Assembly (NCBI RefSeq): GCF_034058155.1
Contig: NZ_CP139148.1
Location: 2,542,001-2,606,000, forward strand
DNA length: 64,000 bases
Direction: 5' to 3'
Source of the DNA: Flavobacterium sp. KACC 22761
GTDB taxonomy: Bacteria > Bacteroidota > Bacteroidia > Flavobacteriales > Flavobacteriaceae
Positions 1 to 8,546 of the stretch are shown one piece after another (position 1 is the stretch's first letter; every line of letters begins with the position of its first letter). The notes under the pieces were generated by a model, which saw nothing but the letters and a program-made list of their open reading frames with translations, had not been told where the DNA came from and searched no databases. The position numbers and the translations under genes are program-made.

Positions 1-1200
1 CCATATGAGTCAATGGACAAAGGTGACAATATTGACAACTGGTTTACTGGTGATGGATACACTAAAAAAGGAAATGATATCATTGCTCACATCGAAAAGT
101 ATAAAGCAGACATGAAAGCTGCGTTGTCAGACAAAAAATATGCTGCAATCTTAGCTGAGGTTGAAAAGAAATTTGATGTTTCTGATGTAAAAAACAAAGA
201 AGGTTTAAAAGACAAATATTTAGCTTACCACTTTAAAGGTTTCCCTGCTGTTGCTTCATTAGCTAAACTTTCTGCTTGGCAAAATGACGTTCAAAAAGCT
301 GAAGCTGATGTTTACAGTGCGGCTTTAGGTAAAGCTGCCGTTGCTGCTGCTTCTTACAGCAATTATCAAGCAATCGTTGTTTTAGATAAAAATGCATATT
401 TCCAAGGTGAGAAAGTTACTGGTAAGGTAGTTTTAGGTCGTTATGACGAAAACACTAAGCCAACATCTTTCCAAGGTCCTGGTCAAATTGTAAACGGACA
501 AGCTGTTATCTCTTTAACTGCTGGTGGAGTTGGAGAACAAAATATCAATGGACAATTTACTTTCTTAGAAGATGGAAAAAATATTCCACTTAAATTTGCT
601 GGAAAGTATGTTGTAGTTCCAAGACCAAACTCTGCTACAATTTCTGCAGACAAAATGAACGTAGTGTATAGAGGTGTTGTTAACCCAATCTCTGTATCTT
701 TCGCTGGTGTTGCTGACAATAAAGTTGTTGCTAGTGCTCCAGGATTAAGTTCAGCTGGTAAACCAGGTAAATATAACATGAGCCCGGGAGCTGGAACTGA
801 AGCTACAATTTCTGTAACTGGTACATTGCCAAATGGAGATAAAGTTTCTGATAAGAAAACATTCAGAATTAAAGGTATTCCTGGGCCAACAGGTACAATT
901 AGAGGTGAAGTAGGAGTTGTTAAAGGTCCTAAATCTAACTTAGAAATTGCTACTATTGGTGCTAAACTTCAAGATTTTGATTTCGAAGTTGGTTTAGATG
1001 TTGTTGGATTTAATTTAAAAATTGCTGGTCAACCAACAGTTGTGGTTACAGGTAACAAATTGAATGCTCAATGTAAAACAGTACTTTCTAAAGCTGGAAG
1101 AGGAGATCAGGTTACTATTTCTGAGATTAAAACTAAACTTGTTGGAGCTGGTAGTTATTTATTGCCAAGAACTGCTCCGGTAATTTATGAAATACAATAA
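1..1200 (+). CDS. gldM: GldM, gliding motility / type IX secretion motor subunit (5' truncated by window edge)
   Basis: The reading frame is open from base 1, so this is the C-terminal ~400 residues of a protein that is usually about 510 residues; the N-terminal membrane helix lies outside. GldM and GldL form the proton-driven inner-membrane motor of the type IX secretion system (T9SS) and of gliding, and the long periplasmic part of GldM reaches up to the GldK/GldN ring. The visible part is beta-rich with typical GldM stretches such as YQAIVVLDKNAYFQGEKV and ends in PRTAPVIYEIQ. It lies 44 bp upstream of gldN on the same strand, as in the conserved gldKLMN operon. The internal ATG at position 13 is not the true start. 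Identification is confident from context and sequence. Confidence 0.93.
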   Translation, partial: PYESMDKGDNIDNWFTGDGYTKKGNDIIAHIEKYKADMKAALSDKKYAAILAEVEKKFDVSDVKNKEGLKDKYLAYHFKGFPAVASLAKLSAWQNDVQKAEADVYSAALGKAAVAAASYSNYQAIVVLDKNAYFQGEKVTGKVVLGRYDENTKPTSFQGPGQIVNGQAVISLTAGGVGEQNINGQFTFLEDGKNIPLKFAGKYVVVPRPNSATISADKMNVVYRGVVNPISVSFAGVADNKVVASAPGLSSAGKPGKYNMSPGAGTEATISVTGTLPNGDKVSDKKTFRIKGIPGPTGTIRGEVGVVKGPKSNLEIATIGAKLQDFDFEVGLDVVGFNLKIAGQPTVVVTGNKLNAQCKTVLSKAGRGDQVTISEIKTKLVGAGSYLLPRTAPVIYEIQ

Positions 1201-1244
1201 TAAAGTAGGTAAAACTACGTTCAATATCTTATAATAATACCACG

Positions 1245-2234
1245 ATGAAAGTAAGAAATTTTTTAATAGCTATTGTTTCTATCGCTGGAGGTTTGTCTTC
1301 TAATGCGCAATCTAATTTGCTTAATGCGAAAACACCTGCTCAAATAGGACTTAAGACTCCTGCGCAACTTATCTCAGATAATGATAAGCCTTTGGCTTAC
1401 GGTTATGTTGATGATAGAGATATTTTGATGGGAAAAACAACTTGGGAAATTATCGATTTAAATGAAAAAATCAATTTTCCTTTGTATTTTCCTGTAGACA
1501 CTGCCAATATTGGTGCTGATAGACGCTCGCTTTATGACGTTTTGACGAAAGCTATCAAAAAAGGTAAAATAACAGAAGTTTATACAGATAGTTATTTTAA
1601 CACCAAAAAATCTATGAAAGACATCGAGGGATCATTGTCTCGTATTGATACAACAGATGCAGGTAGAGAACTTATCAATCAAAATCCAGACGACTATAAA
1701 ACACGTGTAGTGAAGAAAAAAGTTGTTACTGGAACTGGTAAAAAGAAAGTGGTTACTTATGTTGATGAAACTGTACCACCTTCAAGAAGTGTACCTTCAG
1801 AGTATATCTTAAAACAAGATTTGACTGCTCAGGATGTTACACAATACAAAATCAAAGGATACTGGTATTTTGACAAACGTCAAAGTGAATTGAAATATCG
1901 TTTGCTTGGAATTTGCCCTGTAACTCCAGACGTTTATACGATGAACAGTGATGAGAAAGATTATATCGAGTTATTCTGGGTTTTCTTCCCTAACTCAAGA
2001 GAGGCGTTGCACGAAGCAAAAGCTTTTAATGATAATAACTCAGCTTTACCAATTTCATTCGATCAGATCTTAAATTCAAGACGTTTTAATGCGGTTGTTT
2101 ACAAAGAGGAAAACCTTTACGGAGACAGAGCGATCAGCGATTATATGAAAGATAACGCTCAAAACCAATTGTTAGAATCTGAAAGAGTAAAAGAAAAGAT
2201 TCGTAACTTCGAACAAGATATGTGGAACTACTAA
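1245..2234 (+). CDS. gldN: GldN, T9SS/gliding periplasmic ring component
   Basis: 329 residues with a cleavable signal peptide (MKVRNFLIAIVSIAGGLSSNAQ). GldN associates with the lipoprotein GldK at the periplasmic face of the outer membrane and is needed for T9SS secretion and gliding. Family hallmarks include ILMGKTTWEIIDLNEKINFP near residues 61-80, a central QYKIKGYWYFDKR, and the C-terminal LLESERVKEKIR. It follows gldM by 44 bp and precedes two paralogues. The basic KKKVVTGTGKKK loop near residue 160 is shared by all three copies. A strong terminator follows at 2256-2293, so gldN is probably the last gene of the gldKLMN transcript. Confidence 0.95.
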   Translation: MKVRNFLIAIVSIAGGLSSNAQSNLLNAKTPAQIGLKTPAQLISDNDKPLAYGYVDDRDILMGKTTWEIIDLNEKINFPLYFPVDTANIGADRRSLYDVLTKAIKKGKITEVYTDSYFNTKKSMKDIEGSLSRIDTTDAGRELINQNPDDYKTRVVKKKVVTGTGKKKVVTYVDETVPPSRSVPSEYILKQDLTAQDVTQYKIKGYWYFDKRQSELKYRLLGICPVTPDVYTMNSDEKDYIELFWVFFPNSREALHEAKAFNDNNSALPISFDQILNSRRFNAVVYKEENLYGDRAISDYMKDNAQNQLLESERVKEKIRNFEQDMWNY

Positions 2235-2255
2235 GTTGAAACATAACATTATAAG

Positions 2256-2293
2256 AAAAACTCTTACTACCTTTGTAGTAAGAGTTTTTTTTT
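2256..2293 (+). terminator. Intrinsic terminator after gldN
   Basis: A 15-bp perfect stem (AAAAACTCTTACTAC / GTAGTAAGAGTTTTT) with a 4-nt loop runs straight into a T tract. Closely related hairpins follow the other two gldN-family genes. Confidence 0.9.
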
Positions 2294-2305
2294 GGAAAAA
2301 ATTCT

Positions 2306-2341
2306 TTGACGGTCAATAAAATCGCAATGATTTTAATTTTG
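2306..2341 (+). promoter_or_regulatory. Candidate promoter of gldO
   Basis: TTG at 2306-2308 and TAATTTTG at 2334-2341 match the Bacteroidota -33 TTG and -7 TAnnTTTG elements. The 25-bp spacing is slightly longer than usual. It sits just after the gldN terminator and about 60 bp before the gldO start, as expected if gldO is transcribed separately. Confidence 0.4.
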
Positions 2342-2403
2342 TAAAAAAAAATTAATGTTTTTTTTCTAAGTATTACGTTTAGTTTCTTATGCTGTTAATT
2401 ATG

Positions 2404-3393
2404 ATGAAAGTGAGAAATTTTTTAATCGTTATGTTTTTTGTTGCTGGAAATTTTGTTTCTAACGCGCAATCTAATTTGCTCAATGCAAAAACTGTTTCCC
2501 AAATTGGAATTAAGACGCCTGCACAGCGTATTGCAGATAATGACAAACCATTGGCATATGGCTATGTGGAAGATCGAGATATTTTGATGGGAAAAATGAC
2601 TTGGGAAATTATTGATTTAAATGAAAAAATCAACTTTCCACTTTATTTCCCTGTAGATACAGCTAATATTGGTGCTGATAGGCGTTCTCTTTATGATGTT
2701 TTAACTAAGGCAATTAGAAATGGTAAAATAACTGAAGTGTACTCAGATAGTTATTTTAATACCAAGAAAACTATGAAAGATATTGAAGGGGCATTATCTC
2801 GTGTAGATACCACCGATGCTGGAAGGGAGTTGATCAATCAAAATCCAGATGATTATAGGTCACATGTAGTAAAGAAAAAGGTTGTTACAGGTACTGGTAA
2901 GAAAAAAAGTGTAAGTTATAAAGAAGAAACAGTTGGTCCAACACGTTCTGTTCCTGCTGAGTATATTTTAAAGCAAGATTTAACTGCTCAAGATGTAACA
3001 CAATATAAAATCAAAGGATATTGGTATTTTGATAAGCGACAAGGAGAATTGAAATATCGCTTGATCGGGATTTGTCCTGTTACTCCGGATGTTTATACAA
3101 TGAATAGTGATGAGAAAGATTATATCGAGTTATTTTGGGTTTTCTTTCCAGATGCCCGAACGGTATTGCATGAAGCAAAAGCTTTTAATGATGCCAACTC
3201 CGCAGCGGCGATTTCATTTGATCAGATTTTAAATTCTAGACGTTTTAATTCAATTATTTATAAAGAAGAAAATGTGTATGGAGATCGTGAAATCAAAGAT
3301 TATATGAAAGATAATGCACAGAATCAACTGCTGGAATCTGAAAGGGTGAAAGAGAAGATTCGTACCTTTGATGAAGACATGTGGAATTATTAA
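2404..3393 (+). CDS. gldO: GldO, GldN paralogue
   Basis: A 329-residue close paralogue of the preceding GldN, with a signal peptide and every conserved block (ILMGKMTWEIIDLNEKINFP, QYKIKGYWYFDKR, LLESERVKEKIR). The start is placed at 2404 because it aligns with the MKVRNFL start of gldN; ATGs at 2389 and 2401 would only add MLLIM-type residues. In Flavobacterium johnsoniae GldO is partly redundant with GldN, which supports the name. The gene has its own upstream promoter-like elements and its own terminator, so it can be expressed independently of gldKLMN. Confidence 0.9.
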   Translation: MKVRNFLIVMFFVAGNFVSNAQSNLLNAKTVSQIGIKTPAQRIADNDKPLAYGYVEDRDILMGKMTWEIIDLNEKINFPLYFPVDTANIGADRRSLYDVLTKAIRNGKITEVYSDSYFNTKKTMKDIEGALSRVDTTDAGRELINQNPDDYRSHVVKKKVVTGTGKKKSVSYKEETVGPTRSVPAEYILKQDLTAQDVTQYKIKGYWYFDKRQGELKYRLIGICPVTPDVYTMNSDEKDYIELFWVFFPDARTVLHEAKAFNDANSAAAISFDQILNSRRFNSIIYKEENVYGDREIKDYMKDNAQNQLLESERVKEKIRTFDEDMWNY

Positions 3394-3418
3394 GAAGATA
3401 TTTTACATAAATTTTAAA

Positions 3419-3459
3419 AGAAACTCTTATTGCAAATGCGCAGTAAGAGTTTTTTTTAT
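3419..3459 (+). terminator. Intrinsic terminator after gldO
   Basis: AAACTCTTA and TAAGAGTTT form a stem over an internal loop rich in GC and are followed by eight T residues. It is recognisably the same hairpin as that after gldN, with loop changes. Confidence 0.85.
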
Positions 3460-3496
3460 TTGATGGCTTTTGAAGAGAAATTCATTTTCGAAATAA

Positions 3497-3529
3497 TTGT
3501 AAGAAAAATAACAATATTTATATGTTTTG
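3497..3529 (+). promoter_or_regulatory. Candidate promoter of the third gldN-family gene
   Basis: TTG at 3497-3499, 21 bp, then TATGTTTTG at 3521-3529. The spacing fits the Bacteroidota promoter, and the -7 box is one base off the TAnnTTTG consensus. The start codon is 33 bp downstream of the -7 box. Confidence 0.4.
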
Positions 3530-3549
3530 TACGTTATGATTTCGTACAA
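3527..3549. promoter_or_regulatory. Palindrome at the presumed transcription start
   Basis: TTGTACG / CGTACAA, two 7-bp inverted arms separated by 9 bp, overlap the end of the -7 box and the likely start point. This could be an operator or a 5' hairpin. No equivalent is present in front of gldN or gldO. Confidence 0.4.
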
Positions 3550-3561
3550 TTACTTTAAATT

Positions 3562-4548
3562 ATGAAAGCACGAATAATTTTGATTATTTTTTTAATCATA
3601 GGAAGTTTTCCTTCTTGGTCACAAGCTAATTTGCTTAATGCAAAGACAGTTGAAGAAATTGAGGTGAATAAAATTAAGCAGCTTGCCTTCGATAATGACA
3701 AGCCACTATCTTATGGATATGTTGGAGAGCGTGATATTTTGATGGGTAAGACTGTTTGGGAAATCATTGATTTAAACGAAAAGATTAACTTTCCGTTGTA
3801 CTTTCCTGTGGATAGTGCTAATATTGGCCCAGAGAGGCGTTCGCTTTATGATGTTTTAACTAAGGCAATCAAACAAGGCAAAATAACTGAAGTTTATACA
3901 GACGGTTATTTCAATACAAAAAAGACCATGAAAGATATTCAAGCATCATTATCGCGTGTTGATACGACTGATGCAGGAAGAGAGCTTATTAACCAGTATC
4001 CGGATGATTACGTAGAGCGTGTTGTCAAGAAAAAAGTAGTTACGGGTACTGGAAAAAAGAAATCGGTTTCTTATGTAGAAGAAAAAGTTGGGCCTAAACG
4101 ATCCGTTCCAGCGGAATACATCCTAAGGCAAGATTTAACAGCACAAGATGTTTCGCAATATAAAATTAAAGGGTATTGGTTTTTTGATAAACGAGAAAGT
4201 GCATTGAAATATCGTTTAATTGGTATTTGTCCCGTAACGCCCGATGTTTATACAATGAACAGTGATGATAAAGACTATATCGAGCTTTTCTGGGTTTTCT
4301 TTCCAAATGCGCGTGATGTTTTAAATGAGGCTAAAGCTTTTAATGATAAAAATTCAGCGGTTCCAATTTCATTTGACCAAATTTTAAACTCAAGACATTT
4401 TAATGCTTTAATTTATAAAGAAGAAAACATGTATGGGGATCGTGAAATTAAAGACTACATTAAAAATAATGCTCAGGAGCAGTTGTTTGAATCGGAACGA
4501 GTGAAGGAAAAGATTCGAAATTTTGAAGAAGAAATGTGGAGTTATTAA
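3562..4548 (+). CDS. Third GldN/GldO-family protein
   Basis: 328 residues with a signal peptide (MKARIILIIFLIIGSFPSWSQ), alignable over its full length with GldN and GldO and with all the family blocks (ILMGKTVWEIIDLNEKINFP, QYKIKGYWFFDKR, SERVKEKIRNFEEEMWSY). It differs most in the N-terminal 40 mature residues (KTVEEIEVNKIKQLAFDNDK) and has swapped several conserved residues near the C-terminus (EQLFESERV for NQLLESERV). No frameshift or premature stop is present, so it is probably functional. The well-studied F. johnsoniae locus has only gldN and gldO, making this an extra copy. Its promoter region differs from the other two, suggesting separate control. Confidence 0.85.
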   Translation: MKARIILIIFLIIGSFPSWSQANLLNAKTVEEIEVNKIKQLAFDNDKPLSYGYVGERDILMGKTVWEIIDLNEKINFPLYFPVDSANIGPERRSLYDVLTKAIKQGKITEVYTDGYFNTKKTMKDIQASLSRVDTTDAGRELINQYPDDYVERVVKKKVVTGTGKKKSVSYVEEKVGPKRSVPAEYILRQDLTAQDVSQYKIKGYWFFDKRESALKYRLIGICPVTPDVYTMNSDDKDYIELFWVFFPNARDVLNEAKAFNDKNSAVPISFDQILNSRHFNALIYKEENMYGDREIKDYIKNNAQEQLFESERVKEKIRNFEEEMWSY

Positions 4549-4565
4549 ATTTTGAGATATCTATA

Positions 4566-4603
4566 GAGAAACTCTTGCTATCTTTGTAGCGAGAGTTTTT
4601 TAT
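4566..4603 (+). terminator. Intrinsic terminator after the third gldN-family gene
   Basis: AACTCTTGCTA / TAGCGAGAGTT stem with one G-T wobble, then a run of T. Same hairpin family as those after gldN and gldO. Confidence 0.85.
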
Positions 4604-4620
4604 TTATTATATACTGCACA

Positions 4621-5709
4621 ATGCTTGATTATTTAATCGTTGGATCTGGATTAGCCGGAATTTCTTTTGCCGAAGTGGCCCTTAACAACAACAAATCTAT
4701 TTTACTTGTTGATAATAAATCACAGCATTCTTCAAGAGTTGCCGGCGGATTGTATAATCCTGTAATTTTAAAACGTTTCAGTGAAGTTTGGAATGCCAAA
4801 GAACAATTAGTCTTAATGAATGATTTTTATAATCGGGTAGAGGTTAAATTAAATGAGAAATTCAATTTTAAAATGCCAATTCTCAGAAAATTTTTCTCAA
4901 TTGAAGAACAGAATAATTGGTTTGCCGCTTCAGATAAAATAAATCTAGCTCCTTTTTTATCCACAAAATTAATTACCGAGAAATTTAACGGAATCGATTC
5001 TCCATACGATTATGGTGAAGTTTTGCATACAGGCTACGTTAATACAGCTTTATTATTGGATTGCTATCAGAAATACCTTTTAGAAAATGATTTGTTGCTG
5101 GAAGAATCTTTTGATTGCAACGATATTGAATTTTTGGAATCTGGTATTAAATATAAAGATATCGAGGCACGCCATATCATTTTTGCCGAAGGTTTTGGAA
5201 TGCATAAAAATCCGTTTTTTAACTATTTGCCTCTTGATGGCACAAAGGGCGAATTGTTTATTATAAAAGCGCCTGATTTGAATTTGGATTTGATTGTAAA
5301 CACAAGCGTTTTCATACTTCCTTTAGGAAATGATCTATTTAAAGTTGGTGCAACTTACAATTGGTCTGACAAAACAGATGCGCCTACGGAAGAAGGCAAA
5401 CAAGAACTTTTAGAGCGCATAAGAGAAATTATTACCTGCGATTTTGAGATTGTAAAACATTTTGGCGGTGTACGACCTACGGTTGCAGACAGGCGACCTT
5501 TGTTGGGAACTCACGAAGTTCACAAGTCATTGCATATTTTAAACGGATTAGGCACACGCGGCGTAATGCTGGGACCAGCGATGGCACAAGCTTTGTACGA
5601 TCACATTGAAAATCAGATCCCTTTAGATAGGGAAGCAGATATTAAAAGGTTTCATAAAAGATATCTCAAGTCTCTTACTTTTGACCAGCCTTCGGATCAT
5701 AAGAAATAA
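4621..5709 (+). CDS. FAD-dependent oxidoreductase, DAO (DadA/ThiO-like) family
   Basis: 362 residues. The N-terminus DYLIVGSGLAGISFAEVAL contains the GxGxxG dinucleotide-binding motif of the D-amino-acid-oxidase fold, and the C-terminus has the typical FGGVRPTVADRRPLLG and NGLGTRGVMLGPAMAQ blocks that contact FAD. Such enzymes oxidise amino acids or related amines; the substrate cannot be read from the sequence. No signal peptide or membrane helix is visible, so it is cytoplasmic. It follows the third gldN-family gene after a terminator and overlaps the convergent DUF983 gene by 35 bp at its 3' end. Confidence 0.85.
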   Translation: MLDYLIVGSGLAGISFAEVALNNNKSILLVDNKSQHSSRVAGGLYNPVILKRFSEVWNAKEQLVLMNDFYNRVEVKLNEKFNFKMPILRKFFSIEEQNNWFAASDKINLAPFLSTKLITEKFNGIDSPYDYGEVLHTGYVNTALLLDCYQKYLLENDLLLEESFDCNDIEFLESGIKYKDIEARHIIFAEGFGMHKNPFFNYLPLDGTKGELFIIKAPDLNLDLIVNTSVFILPLGNDLFKVGATYNWSDKTDAPTEEGKQELLERIREIITCDFEIVKHFGGVRPTVADRRPLLGTHEVHKSLHILNGLGTRGVMLGPAMAQALYDHIENQIPLDREADIKRFHKRYLKSLTFDQPSDHKK

Positions 5710-6058
5710 ACATATTGATATATAAATTTCTGGAAAGTCTAAGTACAAACGGAAATAAAACGATCAGTGTAATTATGATTGCTATAAAGGATTGGCTAAT
5801 ACTTGCGCCAAAAAAGACAAAAGAAACAATAAAAGCAGCAATTCCTACGGCAACATTCAGTGCATAACTTACATACATTGCACCATAAAAAAAGGAAGGT
5901 TCAATTTGATATTTTAAGCCACAATGGCTACAGTTTTCATTCATTTTTAGGACTTTAGTCAAATGAAGCGGGTTTTTGTCTTCGTACATGCTTTCATTTT
6001 GACATTTTGGACAGCTTCCGGTAAAAATACTGTTGATTTTGGATCCCTTTTTAAACAT
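5675..6058 (-). CDS. DUF983 family membrane protein
   Basis: 127 residues. Two CxxC-type pairs near the N-terminus (CPKCQNE and CSHCGLKY) form a probable zinc ribbon, followed by FFYGAMYVSYALNV and two hydrophobic helices. This is the layout of the DUF983 family, whose function is unknown. The C-terminal codons overlap the end of the convergent FAD oxidoreductase gene. Confidence 0.85.
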   Translation of the reverse strand: MFKKGSKINSIFTGSCPKCQNESMYEDKNPLHLTKVLKMNENCSHCGLKYQIEPSFFYGAMYVSYALNVAVGIAAFIVSFVFFGASISQSFIAIIITLIVLFPFVLRLSRNLYINMFISYDPKAGQK

Positions 6059-6314
6059 TGTATTGCGTAGTTTTTAATTCTGAAATCAAAGAAATTTGAT
6101 CAATAAAAGAAATAGTTATTATAATGAAGTTCTCCTACAAAGATACTCTTTTATTTTGTTTTTAGCTTGATTTATTGTGAATGACAAGTGGTCTGCTCGA
6201 GAAAACATAAAAAATTTTCGATCATTTTTTCATTGGCGAAAGCCAAAACAAATAGAATTCTGAAATATTGCCAAAGCAGTCCTTTTCAGTTCCAAAACTT
6301 TCAATTAAAAGTTA

Positions 6315-6322
6315 TACTTTTG
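6315..6322 (+). promoter_or_regulatory. Candidate -7 box for the ABC-F gene, in the 6059-6394 intergenic region
   Basis: TACTTTTG fits TAnnTTTG, 73 bp upstream of the ABC-F start; no clear -33 TTG is seen. The rest of this 336-bp divergent intergenic region shows no gene, tRNA or repeat, only a small AACTG-TTTTA-CAGTT hairpin near 6350. Confidence 0.35.
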
Positions 6323-6394
6323 CACTTTCAAAATTGTGAACAGCAAGTAACTGTTTTACAGTTTTTTTAATTTCTAGATTTTCAGCAATACATT

Positions 6395-8314
6395 ATGCTT
6401 AATATACACAATCTTTCAGTTTCTTTTGGTGGGACATATTTATTTGAAGAAGTTACATTTCGTTTAGGCGCCGGCGACCGCGTAGGTCTTGTGGGTAAAA
6501 ACGGAGCAGGTAAATCGACCATGCTTAAAATGCTGGCGGGTGATTTCAAACCAGATTCAGGCGTTATTTCTCAGGAAAAAGACATCAAAATGGGATTTCT
6601 ACGTCAAGATATTGATTTTGAACAAGGAAGAACTGTTTTGGAAGAAGCATACGAAGCTTTTACGGAAATTAAAATTGTAGAAAAAAAGCTGGAAGAAATT
6701 AATCATCAATTGGTAACCAGAACCGATTATGAAAGTGAGGAATACGGACAAATCATAGAAGATTTATCTGATTACACACATCGTTTTGACCTTCTTGGAG
6801 GTTACAATTATGTTGGAGATACAGAGAAAATTCTGCTTGGACTCGGTTTTAAAAGAGAAGTTTTCAATAATCAAACTGAAACATTTTCTGGAGGATGGAG
6901 AATGCGTATTGAGCTTGCAAAACTTTTATTGCAGTCTAATGATGTGTTGCTTCTGGATGAGCCAACCAACCACTTAGATATCGAGAGTATTATTTGGTTG
7001 GAGAATTTCCTTCGTAATTATCCGGGAGTTGTGGTAATCGTTTCGCACGATAAAATGTTTTTGGACAATGTTACAAACAGAACCATCGAAATTTCTTTAG
7101 GAAAAGCATACGATTTCAATAAACCATATACTCAATATTTAGAGTTGCGTCATGAAATTCGCGAAAAACAATTAGCGACGCAAAAAAATCAGCAGAAAAA
7201 GATTGAAGAAACTGAAAAGTTAATCGAGAAATTCCGTGCAAAAGCTTCAAAAGCTTCAATGGCACAATCGCTGATTAAAAAATTAGATAAAGTAGAAAGA
7301 ATTGAAGTTGACGAAGATGACAATTCAGTAATGAATATCTCATTTCCGGTTTCAAAAGAGCCAGGAAAAGTGGTAATCGAAGCAGAACACGTAACAAAAG
7401 CTTACGGCGATAAAACGATTCTTAAAGATATCAGTTTATTGGTAGAAAGAGGAAGCAAAATTGCCTTTGTTGGCCAAAACGGACAAGGAAAATCGACTTT
7501 TATTAAAGCGTTGGTAAACGAATTTGAATACCAAGGAAACATCAAATTAGGACATAATGTTCAATTAGGATATTTTGCTCAAAATCAGGCAGAATACTTA
7601 GACGGAGAAATCACTTTGCTTCAAACAATGGAAGACGCCGCAACCGATACAAACCGAATGAAAGTTCGTGATATGTTGGGTTCATTCTTATTCCGTGGCG
7701 ATGATGTGGAGAAAAAAGTAAAAGTGCTTTCTGGAGGTGAGCGAAACCGTTTGGCACTTTGCAAATTGTTGTTGCAGCCAATCAATGTTTTGCTGATGGA
7801 TGAGCCTACAAACCACTTGGATATTAAATCTAAAAACGTTTTAAAAGCGGCGCTTCAAAAATTCGGCGGAACTTTATTATTAGTTTCTCACGACAGGGAT
7901 TTTCTTCAAGGAATGTCGAATATCGTTTACGAATTCAAAGATCAAAAAATCAAAGAATATCTTGGTGATATCAACTTCTTCTTAGAGCAGCGCAATCTTG
8001 AAAACATGCGCGAAGTCGAGAAAAAAGATGTTGTAAAAGCAGCTACTCCAAAAGAGAAAGAAGTTGCTAAAATATCATATGAAGATCAAAAGAAAACAAA
8101 AGCGCTTCAAAACAGATTAAGCAAAATCGAAAGTCAGATTCAGCAATTAGAAAAAGACATTCAGCACGACGATAAAATGCTCGAAACGAATTACGACAAA
8201 CATGTTGAAGATGCTTCATTTTTTACGGCATACAACAAAAAGAAAGCAGATCTAGATCAATTATTAATCGACTGGGAAGTTGTTCAAGAAGAGATCGATA
8301 ATTTTAATGCTTAA
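6395..8314 (+). CDS. ABC-F family ATPase (Uup/YheS-like, ribosome-associated)
   Basis: 639 residues with two ABC ATPase domains and no membrane segments. Domain 1 has Walker A GKNGAGKS (about residue 36), signature FSGGW and Walker B LLLDEPTNHLD. Domain 2 has GQNGQGKS, LSGGERNRLALCKLL and LLMDEPTNHLD. A charged linker separates the domains and a coiled-coil C-terminal extension follows (about 545-639). ABC-F proteins act on the ribosome E site in translation quality control or antibiotic protection; the paralogue group cannot be fixed without a phylogeny. The gene stands alone, and its stop codon is 1 bp from the large hairpin repeat that fills the gap to the convergent gene. Confidence 0.92.
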   Translation: MLNIHNLSVSFGGTYLFEEVTFRLGAGDRVGLVGKNGAGKSTMLKMLAGDFKPDSGVISQEKDIKMGFLRQDIDFEQGRTVLEEAYEAFTEIKIVEKKLEEINHQLVTRTDYESEEYGQIIEDLSDYTHRFDLLGGYNYVGDTEKILLGLGFKREVFNNQTETFSGGWRMRIELAKLLLQSNDVLLLDEPTNHLDIESIIWLENFLRNYPGVVVIVSHDKMFLDNVTNRTIEISLGKAYDFNKPYTQYLELRHEIREKQLATQKNQQKKIEETEKLIEKFRAKASKASMAQSLIKKLDKVERIEVDEDDNSVMNISFPVSKEPGKVVIEAEHVTKAYGDKTILKDISLLVERGSKIAFVGQNGQGKSTFIKALVNEFEYQGNIKLGHNVQLGYFAQNQAEYLDGEITLLQTMEDAATDTNRMKVRDMLGSFLFRGDDVEKKVKVLSGGERNRLALCKLLLQPINVLLMDEPTNHLDIKSKNVLKAALQKFGGTLLLVSHDRDFLQGMSNIVYEFKDQKIKEYLGDINFFLEQRNLENMREVEKKDVVKAATPKEKEVAKISYEDQKKTKALQNRLSKIESQIQQLEKDIQHDDKMLETNYDKHVEDASFFTAYNKKKADLDQLLIDWEVVQEEIDNFNA

Positions 8315-8315
8315 T

Positions 8316-8546
8316 TTTTGTTTCAGGTTTCAGGTTTCAAGTTTTCAAGTTGTAATCTTTACCAGTAAATTTAACCGCAAAGCACGCTAAGTTTTTTATA
8401 GTTTGCATTTATAATACGCAAAGTTCGCAAAGCCATATTGATAAAGCTTTGCGAACTTTGCGTTTTATGAAATCTCGTAGATCAAAAAATAGCGTGCTTT
8501 GCGGTTAAATATTTATTCAGTTCAAAACCTGAAACCTGAAACAAAA
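8316..8546. repeat. Three-tier nested inverted repeat filling a convergent intergenic gap
   Basis: Outer arms of 22 bp (8316-8337 / 8525-8546, built from GTTTCAG units), middle arms of 21 bp (8369-8389 / 8490-8510, containing CCGCAAAGCACGCTA) and inner arms of 18 bp (8416-8433 / 8446-8463, containing GCAAAGTTCGCAAAG), all perfect complements. It occupies the entire gap between the ABC-F stop and the App1 stop. It probably also acts as a bidirectional terminator. A related element lies at 36490-36566. Confidence 0.85.

Noticed and set aside
6188..6370. 60-codon plus-strand open frame in the gap before the ABC-F gene
   Set aside because: Composition is unlike a protein (many F, Q and K in a random mix), no ribosome-binding region, and it overlaps the presumed promoter.
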